Assembly: GCF_015665295.1 (NCBI RefSeq)
Contig: NZ_JADFAJ010000027.1
Location: 25,595-89,594, forward strand
Length of the DNA: 64,000 nucleotides
Origin: Maricaulis sp.
Lineage (GTDB): Bacteria > Pseudomonadota > Alphaproteobacteria > Caulobacterales > Maricaulaceae
Direction: 5' to 3'
Shown one piece after another: positions 37,101 to 45,651 of the stretch. Below the pieces are notes generated by a model that was not told the origin of the DNA, did no database searches, and was given only the letters and a program-made list of their open reading frames with translations. Position 1 is the first letter of the stretch. Each line of letters opens with the position of its first letter. The position numbers were made by a program, and so were the translations under genes.

Positions 37101-37330
37101 ATCGCGTAGTGACAAAAGGCCCAGGATCGCGGCGTCTCACTCGCCGGCAGGTTCTTGGCTGATTTGAACCATTGCCGATCCTTGTCGACCAAGGAGACTG
37201 CCGCCATCCTTGCACCAGTCAAAGCCGTGACAAGATCAGTAATGACCTCGAACTCATCCTCAATATCGGTGTCGAGGATATGCAGGCCGTGCAAGGCGTT
37301 CAGGCGATCTTGCTCGCTTATCGGCGGCAT
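34121..37330 (-). CDS. Cytoplasmic GAF/multi-PAS hybrid histidine kinase
   Basis: 1069 residues without a transmembrane segment. Order: a GAF domain (about 1-165, with [14 protein letters not shown] and GYAGVPL), four PAS domains, each ending in a DITER or DVTED-type linker (about 175-290, 300-420, 430-550, 560-680), HisKA with the phosphoacceptor in [19 protein letters not shown], an ATPase domain ([24 protein letters not shown]) and a receiver domain with phospho-Asp in [10 protein letters not shown]. No phosphotransfer domain is fused. The multiple PAS domains suggest several intracellular inputs, perhaps redox or light. The 3' end overlaps rnhA by 23 bp. The output regulator is not nearby. 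Confidence 0.95.
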   Translation of the reverse strand: MPPISEQDRLNALHGLHILDTDIEDEFEVITDLVTALTGARMAAVSLVDKDRQWFKSAKNLPASETPRSWAFCHYAIQQDGVYEVHDTFNDPLFVENPLVTGAPHIRGYAGVPLTLKGGEKIGTLCAIHDQPLRLDAKTRDRLVKLARMIQELIRERARSGEHRRLAMLARHTNNAVIITDRAGRIEWVNPAFERLSGFTITEALGQKPGDMLQCEQSSSGSIRKMSDAIRMGAECQVEIVNRHKNGNLYTVQIDLMPIWEAGVCTGFMAVETDITERNAIAQRLTSALDELRSLMGVIRQQTIFSQTDAQGKIIDVNDAFCTRNGYGREEVIGLTHADLQSSGLHSDQFWTDMWSVVQSGKPWRGDICNKSRAGDLFWVDTIVAPQLSASGQIKRVIFIRFDITERKKIEAGLVESELRHRTLLDRLSAVTELGGIGSWEVDLDANAPIWDRTTRRIHEVGDDYVPDMETAINFYAPEARETIAAAVQQCIDKHQPWDLELPFVTARGRRRWVRAVGRGIIEDGQVVRLVGSFQDITERRAREEELRLLSTRLEVALDSSGIGVWDVCPETGEYNWDEGSRRLFAIPDNMPNPNAADWLARIHTDDRADIAEAFRQAMAAKGRVTREYRYRIGDGDYRHIRSFGVYRERLDAPPILTGVHMDVTEDIEQARVLESAREKAESASLAKSEFLANMSHEIRTPLNGVIGMTQILQMTELSEQQERHVETIKNSGQALADLIDDILDISKIEAGQIELENAAFDLRKLVDVVGDMMSLRAQEKRLQLEFSVDTKVPRWVVGDEKRIRQVLINIVGNAIKFTEAGSVSLRVGLGKGGRTEWRVKDTGPGLSPEQTTLVFDRFVQADTSITRRFGGTGLGLAICQELIGLMGGDIGVNSVHGEGAEFWFQVELAAAEPPPNEAAEPLAGKPSESEVGGKRILVVDDVQANLMVIAALLQHNEYHVETAKNGREALDLLADMPIDAVLMDIQMPVMSGDEAIRRIRASSSDYAGVPIFALTADATKATRDMCTAIGATGYFTKPLNLTEVLGALDRALSNYSYDWQSASGGAPR

Positions 37331-37407
37331 GGGCGGGTTCCATCAGAGCGGGCTTTTTTTGTGCCTGACGGGAGTATCCGGCGGAAATGGGGAACAAAAC
37401 GTAAAGA

Positions 37408-37427
37408 GCCGCCCGATGACGGGCGGC
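37408..37427 (-). terminator. Hairpin terminator after the TonB-domain gene
   Basis: GCCGCCCG and CGGGCGGC form a perfect 8-bp stem with a four-base loop. On the minus strand it is followed by TCTTTACGTTTT, a broken U-tract. It lies 28 bp downstream of the TonB-domain gene. Confidence 0.7.
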
Positions 37428-37454
37428 CCTTCAACCTCGCAAACAACTTGAACC

Positions 37455-37802
37455 CTAGTCGTTCAGGCGGAATTCCAGCTCGCGGGAATGGCCATCGGTC
37501 TGCGCGGCCGCCGGCGCATAGCGCCAGCTCTCGATCGCCGACAGGGCGGCGCGATCAAACACGCCTTCCGGGTTGGCTTCCACGACCTGGGCGTCGACCA
37601 CATTGCCGTCTGCGTCGATCGAGTAGGCAATGCGGACCGTGCCCTCAATGCCGCGACGCTCGGCGCCACGCGGATATTCCGGCGCGACCAGCTCGACGGA
37701 TTGACGCTCGGGACCGTTGCTGGCGGCAGCCGGTGCGCTCAGGGCGACCGGAGCGACAATGGCGGACAGACAGACAAGGGCGGAAAGGAATTGGTTTTTC
37801 AT
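37455..37802 (-). CDS. Periplasmic TonB C-terminal domain protein
   Basis: 115 residues from ATG 37802; a GTG at 37811 is in frame. A Sec signal peptide (ending APAAAS) replaces the membrane anchor of TonB. The rest is a TonB C-terminal fold: PEYPRGAERRGIEGTVRIAY, then VVEANPEGVFDRAAL and SWRYAP. There is no transmembrane anchor or proline-rich stalk, so it is probably not an energy transducer itself. It may act as a periplasmic adaptor. It stands alone with its own terminator. Confidence 0.8.
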   Translation of the reverse strand: MKNQFLSALVCLSAIVAPVALSAPAAASNGPERQSVELVAPEYPRGAERRGIEGTVRIAYSIDADGNVVDAQVVEANPEGVFDRAALSAIESWRYAPAAAQTDGHSRELEFRLND

Positions 37803-37940
37803 GGCGCTCACTCGGGCGTTGTTGATAACGAATGCGAGCGCGGATTTAGGCCGAAGAAATTGCTACAGGCTTGCTGGAAACGCTAAAAATTGAGCGAACC
37901 CTGTCATATGATATGCGCAGGGCCCGCCCGATTGCTTCAC

Positions 37941-38405
37941 TTACGAAGAAACTCGCAGGACAACACCATTGATCGCCTCGACCGTAAGCGTCGACCCGGG
38001 CGCCGGATTGCTGCCATCCGCAGTTTCGGCGGCCCATTCGCTATCGCCGTATTTGACCCGGCCGCGGCCGGCAGAGAAGGCAGCCACAACGATGACGCGC
38101 TGGCCGATCATGCGGGAGGAACGGTCATTCAGCCCGCTTGCTGCGCCGGCTTTCAGGGCCGGCCGGACCCAGCGGTCACCCACCCACAGCAGACCCACCG
38201 ACAGGATGGCGAAGATGCCCAGCTGGACCGGCCAGCTCACCCCGAGCATTTCCAGGGCAACAAAGCCGGTCAGGAATGCCGCGGCAGCGGGCCACAGGAG
38301 ATAGGTGGTTCCGGTGAGCAGTTCGGCGATCAGGATCACCCCGGCAATCGCCCACCAGGCCCAGAGATTCATGCGGTCGAAGACCGACATCAACAAGTCC
38401 ATCAT
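37941..38405 (-). CDS. NfeD-family membrane protein
   Basis: 154 residues. Two or three transmembrane helices (WAWWAIAGVILIAELL, LLWPAAAAFLTGFVALEML, LGIFAILSVGLLWV) precede a C-terminal OB-fold domain with SSRMIGQRVIVV and GRVKYGDSEWAAE. Short NfeD proteins work with SPFH-family partners in membrane microdomains. The gene begins 26 nt after the SPFH gene, the usual operon pair. Confidence 0.88.
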   Translation of the reverse strand: MMDLLMSVFDRMNLWAWWAIAGVILIAELLTGTTYLLWPAAAAFLTGFVALEMLGVSWPVQLGIFAILSVGLLWVGDRWVRPALKAGAASGLNDRSSRMIGQRVIVVAAFSAGRGRVKYGDSEWAAETADGSNPAPGSTLTVEAINGVVLRVSS

Positions 38406-38431
38406 GTCACCTCCTTCTCAGGCATATGGCA

Positions 38432-39373
38432 TCAGCCCTTGCGGGTGGCCTCGGAGACCGCGTCGTGGGCCGCCTTGCCGAGCTCGCCAACCCCTGTGAT
38501 CGTGGACAGGATGTTGGAGAATTCCGCCGGGATGATGACCGTGCGTTGCTGCTCGCTGGTCGCCAGTTTTCCGAACGCCTCGATGTATTTCTGGCCGAGG
38601 AAGTAGTTGATCGCGGAGACATCGCCCTTGCTGATCGCATCCGACACCATCTGTGTCGCGCGCGCCTCGGCCTCGGCCTCGCGTTCGCGGGCCTCGGCAT
38701 CGAGAAAGGCACTTTCCTTGCGGCCTTCGGCCTCGCGGATCGCAGCTTCCTTCTCGCCTTCGGCGCGCAGGATGGCCGACTGCTTGGCACCTTCGGCTTC
38801 AAGGATCTCGGCGCGCTTCAGGCGTTCCGCCTTCATCTGCCGGGCCATGGCCTCGGTGATGTCGACCGGCGGCGACAGGTCACGGATTTCCATGCGCGTG
38901 ACCTTGGCACCCCAGGGGTTGGTCGCGGCATCGATCACGCTCAGAAGACGGGCATTGATCTCGTCACGCTTGGACAGGGTTTCATCCAGGTCCATGGCGC
39001 CGATCACCGTTCGCACATTGGTCAGCGACAGATTGATGATGGCAAAGTCAAGATTGTCGACCTCATAGGCCGCCCGCGGTGCATCGAGAACCTGGATAAA
39101 CACCACGGCATCAACCGAAACGGTGGCGTTGTCCTTGGTGATGACGTCCTGGTTCGGCACGTCGAGCACGCGCTCGCGCATGTTCATCTTGTAGCCGACC
39201 GTATCAACAAAGGGCGTCAGGAAGTGAAGGCCGGGTTTAAGGGTTCGCGTGTAGCGTCCGAAACGCTCGACCGTGAATTCCTTGCCCTGCGGCACCGTCT
39301 TGATCACCGAAGCGATGATGAACAGTGCCAGCAAGAACAGGACACCAATACCGATCAAACCGAAGTCCAACAT
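38432..39373 (-). CDS. SPFH/band-7 (QmcA-like) membrane protein
   Basis: 313 residues. A single N-terminal transmembrane helix (about 5-24) precedes the SPFH domain: VPQGKEFTVERFGRYTRTL, PNQDVITKDNATVSVDAVVF and VIGAMDLDETLSKRDEIN. A long Ala/Glu-rich coiled coil (about 195-255) allows oligomerisation into rings or scaffolds. Proteins of this type organise membrane domains and modulate FtsH or similar proteases. The NfeD gene is directly downstream. Confidence 0.92.
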   Translation of the reverse strand: MLDFGLIGIGVLFLLALFIIASVIKTVPQGKEFTVERFGRYTRTLKPGLHFLTPFVDTVGYKMNMRERVLDVPNQDVITKDNATVSVDAVVFIQVLDAPRAAYEVDNLDFAIINLSLTNVRTVIGAMDLDETLSKRDEINARLLSVIDAATNPWGAKVTRMEIRDLSPPVDITEAMARQMKAERLKRAEILEAEGAKQSAILRAEGEKEAAIREAEGRKESAFLDAEAREREAEAEARATQMVSDAISKGDVSAINYFLGQKYIEAFGKLATSEQQRTVIIPAEFSNILSTITGVGELGKAAHDAVSEATRKG

Positions 39374-39435
39374 GCGAACCCCTCCCGTTTTGTATCTGAT
39401 CCGCCCCCCATCGGGACGGACCGGTGGGCGACGTC

Positions 39436-39918
39436 CTAGAGCTGACCGAGAATATGGTCGGCAGACGACACCTTGAATTCACCCGGCGCCTCGACATTGA
39501 GCTCGGCGACCACGCCATCCTTCACCAGGATGGAAAAACGTTGTGCACGGACACCCATGCCGAAGCCGGTTCCGTCCATTTCCAGGCCAACCGCCTTGGC
39601 GAACTCGCCATTGCCGTCTGCCAGCATGAGAACTTCGTCGCCGGCATTCTGCGACTTCGCCCAGGCATCCATGACGAAAACGTCATTGACCGACAGGCAG
39701 GCGATCGTGTCGACGCCCTTGGCCTTGATGTCTGCCGCCTTCTCGATGAAGCCCGGCAGGTGTTTGGCCGAGCAGGTCGGCGTGAAGGCACCCGGCACCG
39801 CGAACAGGGCGACGGTTTTGCCGGCGAACACGTCATCCGTGCTCAGCTTGTTCGGGCCGTCCGCCGTCATGGTCATGAAGGTGGCAGCGGGAAGGCGATC
39901 TCCGACCGAGATGGTCAT
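39436..39918 (-). CDS. Peroxiredoxin (Prx5-type)
   Basis: 160 residues from ATG 39918. Thioredoxin-fold peroxidase that reduces peroxides with a thiol donor. The peroxidatic Cys is in the Prx5 signature PGAFTPTCSAKHLPGF, and a second Cys lies in TIACLSVNDVFVM. No fused glutaredoxin domain. Divergent from yqgE; the 98-bp gap between them carries no obvious peroxide-regulator site that I recognise. Confidence 0.93.
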   Translation of the reverse strand: MTISVGDRLPAATFMTMTADGPNKLSTDDVFAGKTVALFAVPGAFTPTCSAKHLPGFIEKAADIKAKGVDTIACLSVNDVFVMDAWAKSQNAGDEVLMLADGNGEFAKAVGLEMDGTGFGMGVRAQRFSILVKDGVVAELNVEAPGEFKVSSADHILGQL

Positions 39919-40016
39919 GGCATTTCTCCTGTGGATCAATCGTGGCGGGTATCCGCACGGCAAGATAGCGGGAACCCGACTGGACGCATCCCCCATTTGG
40001 GGAGAACATAGCCACC

Positions 40017-40604
40017 ATGGAACCCGCAACTGCGACAGATGTGGACGAGACCTTCCTCGGCGGCAAGCTTTTGATTGCCACGCCAAGCATCGGTGATCCG
40101 CGCTTCGACCGCACCGTCATCCTGATGTGCGATCACAGCCCGGACCATGCGATGGGCATCATCATCAACAAGCCAGCCGATGACCTGCGCCTGCCTGAAT
40201 TATTTGGGCAATTAGGGGTGGAGGGCAGTCGCCAGGCGCCCGACAGGGCGGTGCTTGTCGGCGGACCGGTCGACCAGGACCGCGGCTTTGTCCTGCACAC
40301 GCGGGACTATTCCACCAGCGACGCGACCTTGCCCGTCAGTGCGCGAATCGGTCTGACCGCGACCAAGGACGTGCTCGACGCGATCGCCTCGGCTGATCCG
40401 CCACAGCGCAGCCTGCTGGCGCTCGGCTATACCGGCTGGGGCGCCGGCCAGCTTGAAAAGGAGCTGGCGGCCAATGCCTGGCTTGTCGCCGAGCTGGACG
40501 AGGCCCTTGTCTTTGATACCGCCAATGACGAGAAATGGCCGCGGGCGCTGGAACTTCTCGGCATCAGCCCCGAACACCTCTCCACCCTGTCCGGTCACGC
40601 CTGA
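40017..40604 (+). CDS. YqgE/AlgH family protein
   Basis: 195 residues. Family hallmarks are FLGGKLLIATPSIGDPRF, the GIIINKP stretch, VLVGGPVDQDRGFVLH and LGYTGWGAGQLEKEL. The family is widespread; its biochemical role is unclear, although it was first linked to alginate regulation in Pseudomonas. A thioesterase gene starts 26 nt downstream on the same strand. Identification is by clear family motifs. Confidence 0.92.
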   Translation: MEPATATDVDETFLGGKLLIATPSIGDPRFDRTVILMCDHSPDHAMGIIINKPADDLRLPELFGQLGVEGSRQAPDRAVLVGGPVDQDRGFVLHTRDYSTSDATLPVSARIGLTATKDVLDAIASADPPQRSLLALGYTGWGAGQLEKELAANAWLVAELDEALVFDTANDEKWPRALELLGISPEHLSTLSGHA

Positions 40605-40630
40605 CCAACGCCCTCATTCCGGAAAACAGC

Positions 40631-41053
40631 ATGGCTCCCCAAATCGTGGACAGCGGCGAATTCGCCGGCTGGCGCATCTGGCCCAATGATCCGTTCGAAC
40701 AGACCGCCGGCCCCTTTTACATGCGCGTCGGGACGGAGGGGCCGGAGATGGCGTTTCGCGCCGGGCGCCGCCATCTCAACGGCATGGGCGCGGTTCATGG
40801 TGGCTGTCTGATGAGTTTTGCGGACTTCGCCCTGTTCGGCATCGCCCATGAAGCCCTCGCCCCGTCCGGCTATGGCGTCACCGTGGCCTTCACCTCGGAA
40901 TTCATCGCGGGCGCCGCCGAAGGCCAGCTTGTCGAAGCACGGGGCGAGGTGTTGCGAGCCGGGGGATCGCTGATCTTCGTGCGCGGACTGATCACCGCCG
41001 ACGGCACGCCCTGCCTCAATTTTTCGGGAACGCTGAAGCGCCTGCGAGGCTAG
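40631..41053 (+). CDS. PaaI-type hotdog thioesterase
   Basis: 140 residues from ATG 40631. The hotdog-fold motif is NGMGAVHGGCLMSFADFALFG, and the strand FTSEFIAGAAEGQLVEARGEV is typical. Such enzymes cleave acyl- or aryl-CoA thioesters; the substrate cannot be told. It follows yqgE closely, and its stop overlaps the stop region of the convergent EAL gene by four bases. Confidence 0.88.
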   Translation: MAPQIVDSGEFAGWRIWPNDPFEQTAGPFYMRVGTEGPEMAFRAGRRHLNGMGAVHGGCLMSFADFALFGIAHEALAPSGYGVTVAFTSEFIAGAAEGQLVEARGEVLRAGGSLIFVRGLITADGTPCLNFSGTLKRLRG

Positions 41054-42186
41054 GCTTCGGGCGGCAGGAAGCGACCGCTGACACCCTCGACAACGGCTTT
41101 CTCGGCTGCGTCAGGCGCGAGCGCGCCGGCATAGCGATAGCCTTGCGCATACTGGCAGCCCATGGCGGCGAGCCGGTCGGCGGCGGCGACATTCTCGATC
41201 CCTTCAGCGACCACTTTCATGCCGAAATGCGAGGCCAGCTGGATCACGGATTTCACGACGGTCCCGGCCGCCTCGTCGCCGGCCATGGCGCGGATGAAAT
41301 AGCGGTCAATCTTGACCACATTGAAGGGCAGCATGTCGAGCCGCGCCAGCGAGGAATAGCCGGTGCCGAAATCATCCAGCGCCAGCGAGACGCCGCCGCC
41401 GGCGAGGCGCTGCATGGCCGCCGCCGCCAGGTCCGGGTCCTGCATGATCTCGGTCTCGGCGATTTCCAGCTTGAAGGCACCGTCCGGAAGCTTCGCGTCC
41501 GAGACGGTCTGCAGGAGACCCGTGACGAAGGCCGGGTCAACCAGTTCGCTGACTGTCGCATTGGCGGAGACGAAGATGTTGCGGGCGGTCGGATGCGCCA
41601 CCCGCCAGGACGACAGGTCGGCGGCAGCATGGCCGCGCACCGTCGTACTGATGCGATTGAGCAGGTCGAGTTCGCCGGCCATGACCAGAAAATCGTCCGG
41701 TGACAGCACGCCGAAGCCGGGCCGGTCCCAGCGCGCCAGCGCCTCAAACCCGGCCAGGCGGCCCGTATCGAGCGCGATGATCGGCTGATACCAGGCCAGC
41801 ACTTCGCCATTGTCGACCCCGTTTGCTAGCGCGTGCTCCTCGCCAATGCGTCCGGCGAGGTCGCGGGTGACGCCGGCCGGGGTCATCAGACCCTCGATCC
41901 GGCCATCCCCGATCGAACGCCCGAGCAGCCGGACATAGGTGAGCTGGCCACCATTGCCGATCAGACGGATACGCAGATCGACGGCATCTCCGGCCATGGC
42001 CGCCGCCAGGCGTGTCTGGTCAGCCGGGCCAAGCCGGTCGAGGAAGGCCTGCCAGGCCATGGTTTCCGCGTCCAGACCGAAGGCGGCACCATCACCGGTC
42101 AGGCGGACATGACCGGCCACCGGGTCACAGGCGAAGGCCACCGCGCCCGCCGCCCTGACGCCGGCCTCATACCCGGCTTCCGTCAT
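41050..42186 (-). CDS. EAL-domain cyclic-di-GMP phosphodiesterase
   Basis: 378 residues. Residues 1-125 form a PAS-like sensory region without a clear ligand motif. The EAL domain (about 130-370) keeps the residues needed for activity: AGFEALARW, the Asn in [23 protein letters not shown], the Lys in VVKIDRYF and AEGIEN. It is therefore probably an active phosphodiesterase. No GGDEF is fused. Its start overlaps the end of the GNAT gene by four bases, and the block continues from surf1 on the same strand, so it may be read from the cox operon. Confidence 0.92.
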   Translation of the reverse strand: MTEAGYEAGVRAAGAVAFACDPVAGHVRLTGDGAAFGLDAETMAWQAFLDRLGPADQTRLAAAMAGDAVDLRIRLIGNGGQLTYVRLLGRSIGDGRIEGLMTPAGVTRDLAGRIGEEHALANGVDNGEVLAWYQPIIALDTGRLAGFEALARWDRPGFGVLSPDDFLVMAGELDLLNRISTTVRGHAAADLSSWRVAHPTARNIFVSANATVSELVDPAFVTGLLQTVSDAKLPDGAFKLEIAETEIMQDPDLAAAAMQRLAGGGVSLALDDFGTGYSSLARLDMLPFNVVKIDRYFIRAMAGDEAAGTVVKSVIQLASHFGMKVVAEGIENVAAADRLAAMGCQYAQGYRYAGALAPDAAEKAVVEGVSGRFLPPEA

Positions 42187-42761
42187 AGGCGCGGATCGGT
42201 GGAGATGATGGCGAAGCGATCATGGTCGCGCCATTCGCCGGCGATATTGAGGAAGGCGCGCGAGCGGCCCTCATGCATGAAGCCGACCGATTCGAGCAGG
42301 GTGCGCGAGGCCTGGTTGGTCGGCTGGCAGGCCGCCTCGACGCGGTGCAGGCGCAACTCGTCGAAAGCGAAGGCCAGGACCCGGCGCACGGCTGCCCGGG
42401 TATGCCCCTTGCGGACATAGGGCGAGCCGATCCAGTAGCCGATATCGGCCGATTGCAGCACGCCGCGCCGGACATTGTTGAGATTGCAGGCGCCCAGCAG
42501 GACATCATCGCGCGCGCGCACCACGAAGAAGGGATAGCCCAGCCCGCCTTCACGGTCGGCCTGGTAGCGGTCGATGCGGCGGCGGAATGCGCCCTTGGAC
42601 AGCTCGTCGCTGGTCCAGGCCGGTTCCCATGGCTCGGTATGGCTGCGCGAGGCGCTGCGCAGCTTGGCCCAGTCTTCATAGTCAGACAGGGTGGGGGCTC
42701 GCAGCCGGATGCCCTGCCCGGCCAGGGTCTCGTCCCAGGAAGTTTCGCGCCAGACTGCCAA
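42183..42761 (-). CDS. GNAT-family N-acetyltransferase (RimJ-like)
   Basis: 192 residues. The RimJ/RimL-type GNAT pattern: GIRLRAPTLSDYEDW at the start, ADIGYWIGSPYVRKGHTRAA (acetyl-CoA loop) and RVEAACQPTNQASRTLLESV followed by GFMHEG. RimJ-like enzymes acetylate protein N-termini, often of ribosomal proteins; the target here is unknown. It is 26 nt after surf1 and overlaps the EAL gene by four bases. Confidence 0.9.
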   Translation of the reverse strand: MAVWRETSWDETLAGQGIRLRAPTLSDYEDWAKLRSASRSHTEPWEPAWTSDELSKGAFRRRIDRYQADREGGLGYPFFVVRARDDVLLGACNLNNVRRGVLQSADIGYWIGSPYVRKGHTRAAVRRVLAFAFDELRLHRVEAACQPTNQASRTLLESVGFMHEGRSRAFLNIAGEWRDHDRFAIISTDPRL

Positions 42762-42787
42762 ATGCCATCTCCCGTATGGGGCGGATA

Positions 42788-43501
42788 CTAGTCCGCCTTC
42801 TGATTCTTGTCGCCATCCTGCGGTGGCGTTGACAGGCGCAGCCGGCCGCGGCTGACGTGCAGGGCGAGATACACCCCGATGAGGGCCAGCGCCAGACCAT
42901 ACCAGGTCAGGGCATAGCCCAGATGCTTGGCCGGCGGCGTCCGGCTCAGCGAGGACGGAATGCCCGTGTCGGCCCTCGCCCAGACCGGCAGCAAGGCTGC
43001 CGGATCAATCCCGAACGCCTCTGCCATCGCCTCTGCATCATGGCTATACCACTGATTGGTATCCGGATCGTTTCCGGCGCTGAAAACGGTTGCAGCCGGC
43101 GGCGTTTCGATGCGCCAGCGCCGGATGCTCTCCTGTTCACCGGAGCGCAGGTCCTCGAAAGCGATCTCGACAAGCAAGTAGCGCTGCGGCGCATCGGCCT
43201 CGCAGGCGGGCGCGCGCATCAGGGCCAGCCGCATCCAGCCGGCCGTGTCCCGCAGTGTGTAAAAGCGCAGCGTCTCGCCGGTCAGCGGAACCGGGCCGGT
43301 CACCGGCGGCGAAAAAGCCTGCCCGGACTGCGAGCACAGCGCTTCATGGAAACCGATCGCGTCGCCGCGCATTTCCCAGGCCGCGAGCCGGTCGGCCTTC
43401 CACGCCATGCGCTGCATCTGCCAGCTGCCAAGCCAGACCAGCAGGGCAAGGCTGGCGAGCGTGAAAGCGGTGAGCAGCGGAAGCGGCCGGAAACGGGGCA
43501 T
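42788..43501 (-). CDS. SURF1 family oxidase assembly protein
   Basis: 237 residues. SURF1 assists insertion of heme into subunit I of aa3 oxidase. The N-terminal transmembrane helix (about 10-24, TAFTLASLALLVWLGSWQM) is followed by the periplasmic domain and a second helix near the C-terminus (about 205-222). The stretch LGSWQMQRMAWK and the late NHLGYALTWYGLA-like segment (KHLGYALTWYGLALALIG) are characteristic. It is in the cox operon downstream of the DUF983 gene. Confidence 0.92.
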   Translation of the reverse strand: MPRFRPLPLLTAFTLASLALLVWLGSWQMQRMAWKADRLAAWEMRGDAIGFHEALCSQSGQAFSPPVTGPVPLTGETLRFYTLRDTAGWMRLALMRAPACEADAPQRYLLVEIAFEDLRSGEQESIRRWRIETPPAATVFSAGNDPDTNQWYSHDAEAMAEAFGIDPAALLPVWARADTGIPSSLSRTPPAKHLGYALTWYGLALALIGVYLALHVSRGRLRLSTPPQDGDKNQKAD

Positions 43502-43546
43502 GTCAGATCGGTGTCCATCACCTGGAGCGGGGCCATGCGAGTGGCC

Positions 43547-43906
43547 TCAATCGTCCAGCCGCGCCTCCCGGGCGTCATGCTGGAATTGCAGGGCAAAGAG
43601 CAAGCCCTTGATCGGGCGCAGCGTCATGATGCAGGCGACTGGCACAAAAGGCAGCTGGAGCAGGGCGTGAACCCACCAGGCCGGGTGGAAGGCGGCCTCG
43701 ACCAGAAGGAAGAGAACCATGGCCAGGAAACCGACGATGAAGAGCACGAAAACCGAAGCTCCGTCGCCAACATCGGCGCTTTCGAAATCGGCCCCGCAAA
43801 CATCACAGCGCGGCGCGATTTTGAGCATTCCGTCGAACATGGCGCCCTCCCCGCATTTCGGGCAGCGTCCCTGGACGCCGGTCGAAAACGGGGAGGGCTT
43901 TGTCAT
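43547..43906 (-). CDS. DUF983 zinc-ribbon membrane protein
   Basis: 119 residues. Two CXXC pairs near the start (GRCPKCGEG and RCDVCGADF) would bind one zinc. Two transmembrane helices follow. The family often sits in cytochrome oxidase clusters next to ctaE and surf1, as here (8 nt after ctaE), and is presumed to aid oxidase assembly; the direct role is unproven. Confidence 0.9.
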   Translation of the reverse strand: MTKPSPFSTGVQGRCPKCGEGAMFDGMLKIAPRCDVCGADFESADVGDGASVFVLFIVGFLAMVLFLLVEAAFHPAWWVHALLQLPFVPVACIMTLRPIKGLLFALQFQHDAREARLDD

Positions 43907-43914
43907 GTCGCCGG

Positions 43915-44769
43915 TCAGCCTTGGTAGACGACGTAGACGAAGGCGAACAGGAAGAGCCAGACCACGTCAACGAAGTGCCAGTACCAGGCTGCTGCTTCGA
44001 GGCCGAAATGCTTCTTTGCGCTCATCTGGCCAGCCAGGAGGCGGAACAGGCAGACAGCCAGGAAGATGGTACCGATGACGACGTGCGCGCCGTGGAAACC
44101 GGTCGCCATGAAGAAGGTGGAACCGTAGAGATTGCCGCCATCAGCCATCGAGAAGGCGAATTCCGCATGGGAATACTCGATCACCTGCAGGCTGGTAAAG
44201 GCGAGGCCAAGCACGACCGTGAAGATCAGGCCGATGATGGCCCCCTTGCGATCATCATGCTGCAGCGCGTGGTGGGCCCAGGTCACCGTGGTGCCCGAAA
44301 GCAGCAGGATGAGCGTGTTCATCAGGGGAAGGTGCCAAGGATCGAAAGTCTCGACACCGGCCGGCGGCCAGGTCGCAAGCGCCGGATCAATACGGACATC
44401 GTGGAAGATGGCGTATTCAAAGAAGGCCCAGAACCAGGCGACGAAGAACATGACTTCCGAGGCGATGAACAGGATCATGCCATAGCGCATGCCGATATCG
44501 ACAACGGCCGTATGGTCGCCGCGCTTGGATTCCTTGATCATGTCGCCCCACCAGCCAATCATCGTCCAGATGACGATGAGGAAGCCGAGGGCGAGGCCGC
44601 CCCAGGAGCCTTCGCCATACATGAAGGCAATCGGGTGATCCGGACCGACCAGGCCGGCCATGTTGCCGACGGCACCAATGGCCAGAAGGAAAGCGCCCAC
44701 CGAGCCCACAAACGGCCACGGGCTCGGGTCAACCAGGTGGTAGTCGTGTTTGGCAGCATGCCCAGCCAT
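43915..44769 (-). CDS. ctaE: Cytochrome c oxidase subunit III
   Basis: 284 residues, seven transmembrane helices. Family motifs include [13 protein letters not shown] at the start, [34 protein letters not shown] and [12 protein letters not shown]. Subunit III stabilises the aa3 proton pump. It follows ctaG by 70 nt and precedes the DUF983 gene. Confidence 0.97.
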   Translation of the reverse strand: MAGHAAKHDYHLVDPSPWPFVGSVGAFLLAIGAVGNMAGLVGPDHPIAFMYGEGSWGGLALGFLIVIWTMIGWWGDMIKESKRGDHTAVVDIGMRYGMILFIASEVMFFVAWFWAFFEYAIFHDVRIDPALATWPPAGVETFDPWHLPLMNTLILLLSGTTVTWAHHALQHDDRKGAIIGLIFTVVLGLAFTSLQVIEYSHAEFAFSMADGGNLYGSTFFMATGFHGAHVVIGTIFLAVCLFRLLAGQMSAKKHFGLEAAAWYWHFVDVVWLFLFAFVYVVYQG

Positions 44770-44839
44770 CGCGAATCTCCTGCGATCTCAAATCAGCGAA
44801 GTGTGCCCCTGATACGCGGCACACCCGAAAGGTTCAATG

Positions 44840-45406
44840 CTAAGGCGCGGCGTCGGTGTTGGCCGAGGCCCCGTCTTGGGACTCAAAAAACGTATAGGAC
44901 AGGGTGATCGCACTGACATCATCAAGTCGCGGTTCTTCGGCAATCAGCGGATCAACGAAGAAGAGGACCGGCATTTCGATGCTCTCACCCGGCTGCAGCG
45001 TCTGCTCGGTAAAGCAGAAACATTCCAGCTTGGAAAAGTAGGACGCAACCTTGTAGGGCGCGACATTATAGGTCGCCACGCCGGTGACCGGCTGGCTGGA
45101 ATTATTGGTCGCCGTATAATAGGCGAGCGCGGTTTCGCCGACCCGGACCGTAATCGAACGCTGCGCCGGCTCGAAGGTCCAGGGCAGGTTGCGATTGGTG
45201 TTGGCGTCGAAATAGACGGTGACTTCGCGATCGAGGATTTCCCCGGCTTCGCCGACGGCAACCTGGGTCGTGCCGCCATAGCCGGTGACCTTGCAGAACA
45301 GGTCATAGAGCGGCACGGCAGCATAGGCCGCGCCCACCATCAGGGCCGCGGTCAGCGCTGCAAAAGCGGCGACCCGCGCATTCCTGTTGAGCGGACGACG
45401 GGTCAT
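44840..45406 (-). CDS. ctaG: Cytochrome c oxidase assembly protein CtaG (Cox11)
   Basis: 188 residues. One N-terminal transmembrane helix anchors a periplasmic domain with the copper-binding motif LECFCFTEQTL. Cox11 delivers copper to the CuB site of subunit I. It overlaps the start of the short membrane protein gene by four bases. Confidence 0.96.
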   Translation of the reverse strand: MTRRPLNRNARVAAFAALTAALMVGAAYAAVPLYDLFCKVTGYGGTTQVAVGEAGEILDREVTVYFDANTNRNLPWTFEPAQRSITVRVGETALAYYTATNNSSQPVTGVATYNVAPYKVASYFSKLECFCFTEQTLQPGESIEMPVLFFVDPLIAEEPRLDDVSAITLSYTFFESQDGASANTDAAP

Positions 45407-45651
45407 GAGGCCACTCCCGCAGCGATATTCTGGCTCAGGCGCACCACGGTGATCGCAAAGACGGCGACCATGAAGCCGACCAGCGACAGCGCAATCACAA
45501 CATTGCGGCGGCCCCGCGCCTTTTCCTGCTCCGGCGTCAGCCGTACCGTCTCGGTCGACTGCGTGTAGTCAGGCTGTTTCGACTCAACGACCTGTTCGAT
45601 CATGTCGGCGACAGTTTTCTTCGATTTGCCGTTTTCAGTCTCGGTCATCAT
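45403..45651 (-). CDS. Short CoxF-like membrane protein of the oxidase cluster
   Basis: 82 residues. A hydrophilic, Lys/Glu-rich N-terminal half is followed by one transmembrane helix (VVIALSLVGFMVAVFAITVV) after a basic stretch. Small proteins of this type (CoxF) occupy this position, between ctaB and ctaG, in alphaproteobacterial cox operons. It overlaps both neighbours by four bases, so translation is coupled. Its role is unknown; the assignment rests on position and topology. Confidence 0.75.
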   Translation of the reverse strand: MMTETENGKSKKTVADMIEQVVESKQPDYTQSTETVRLTPEQEKARGRRNVVIALSLVGFMVAVFAITVVRLSQNIAAGVAS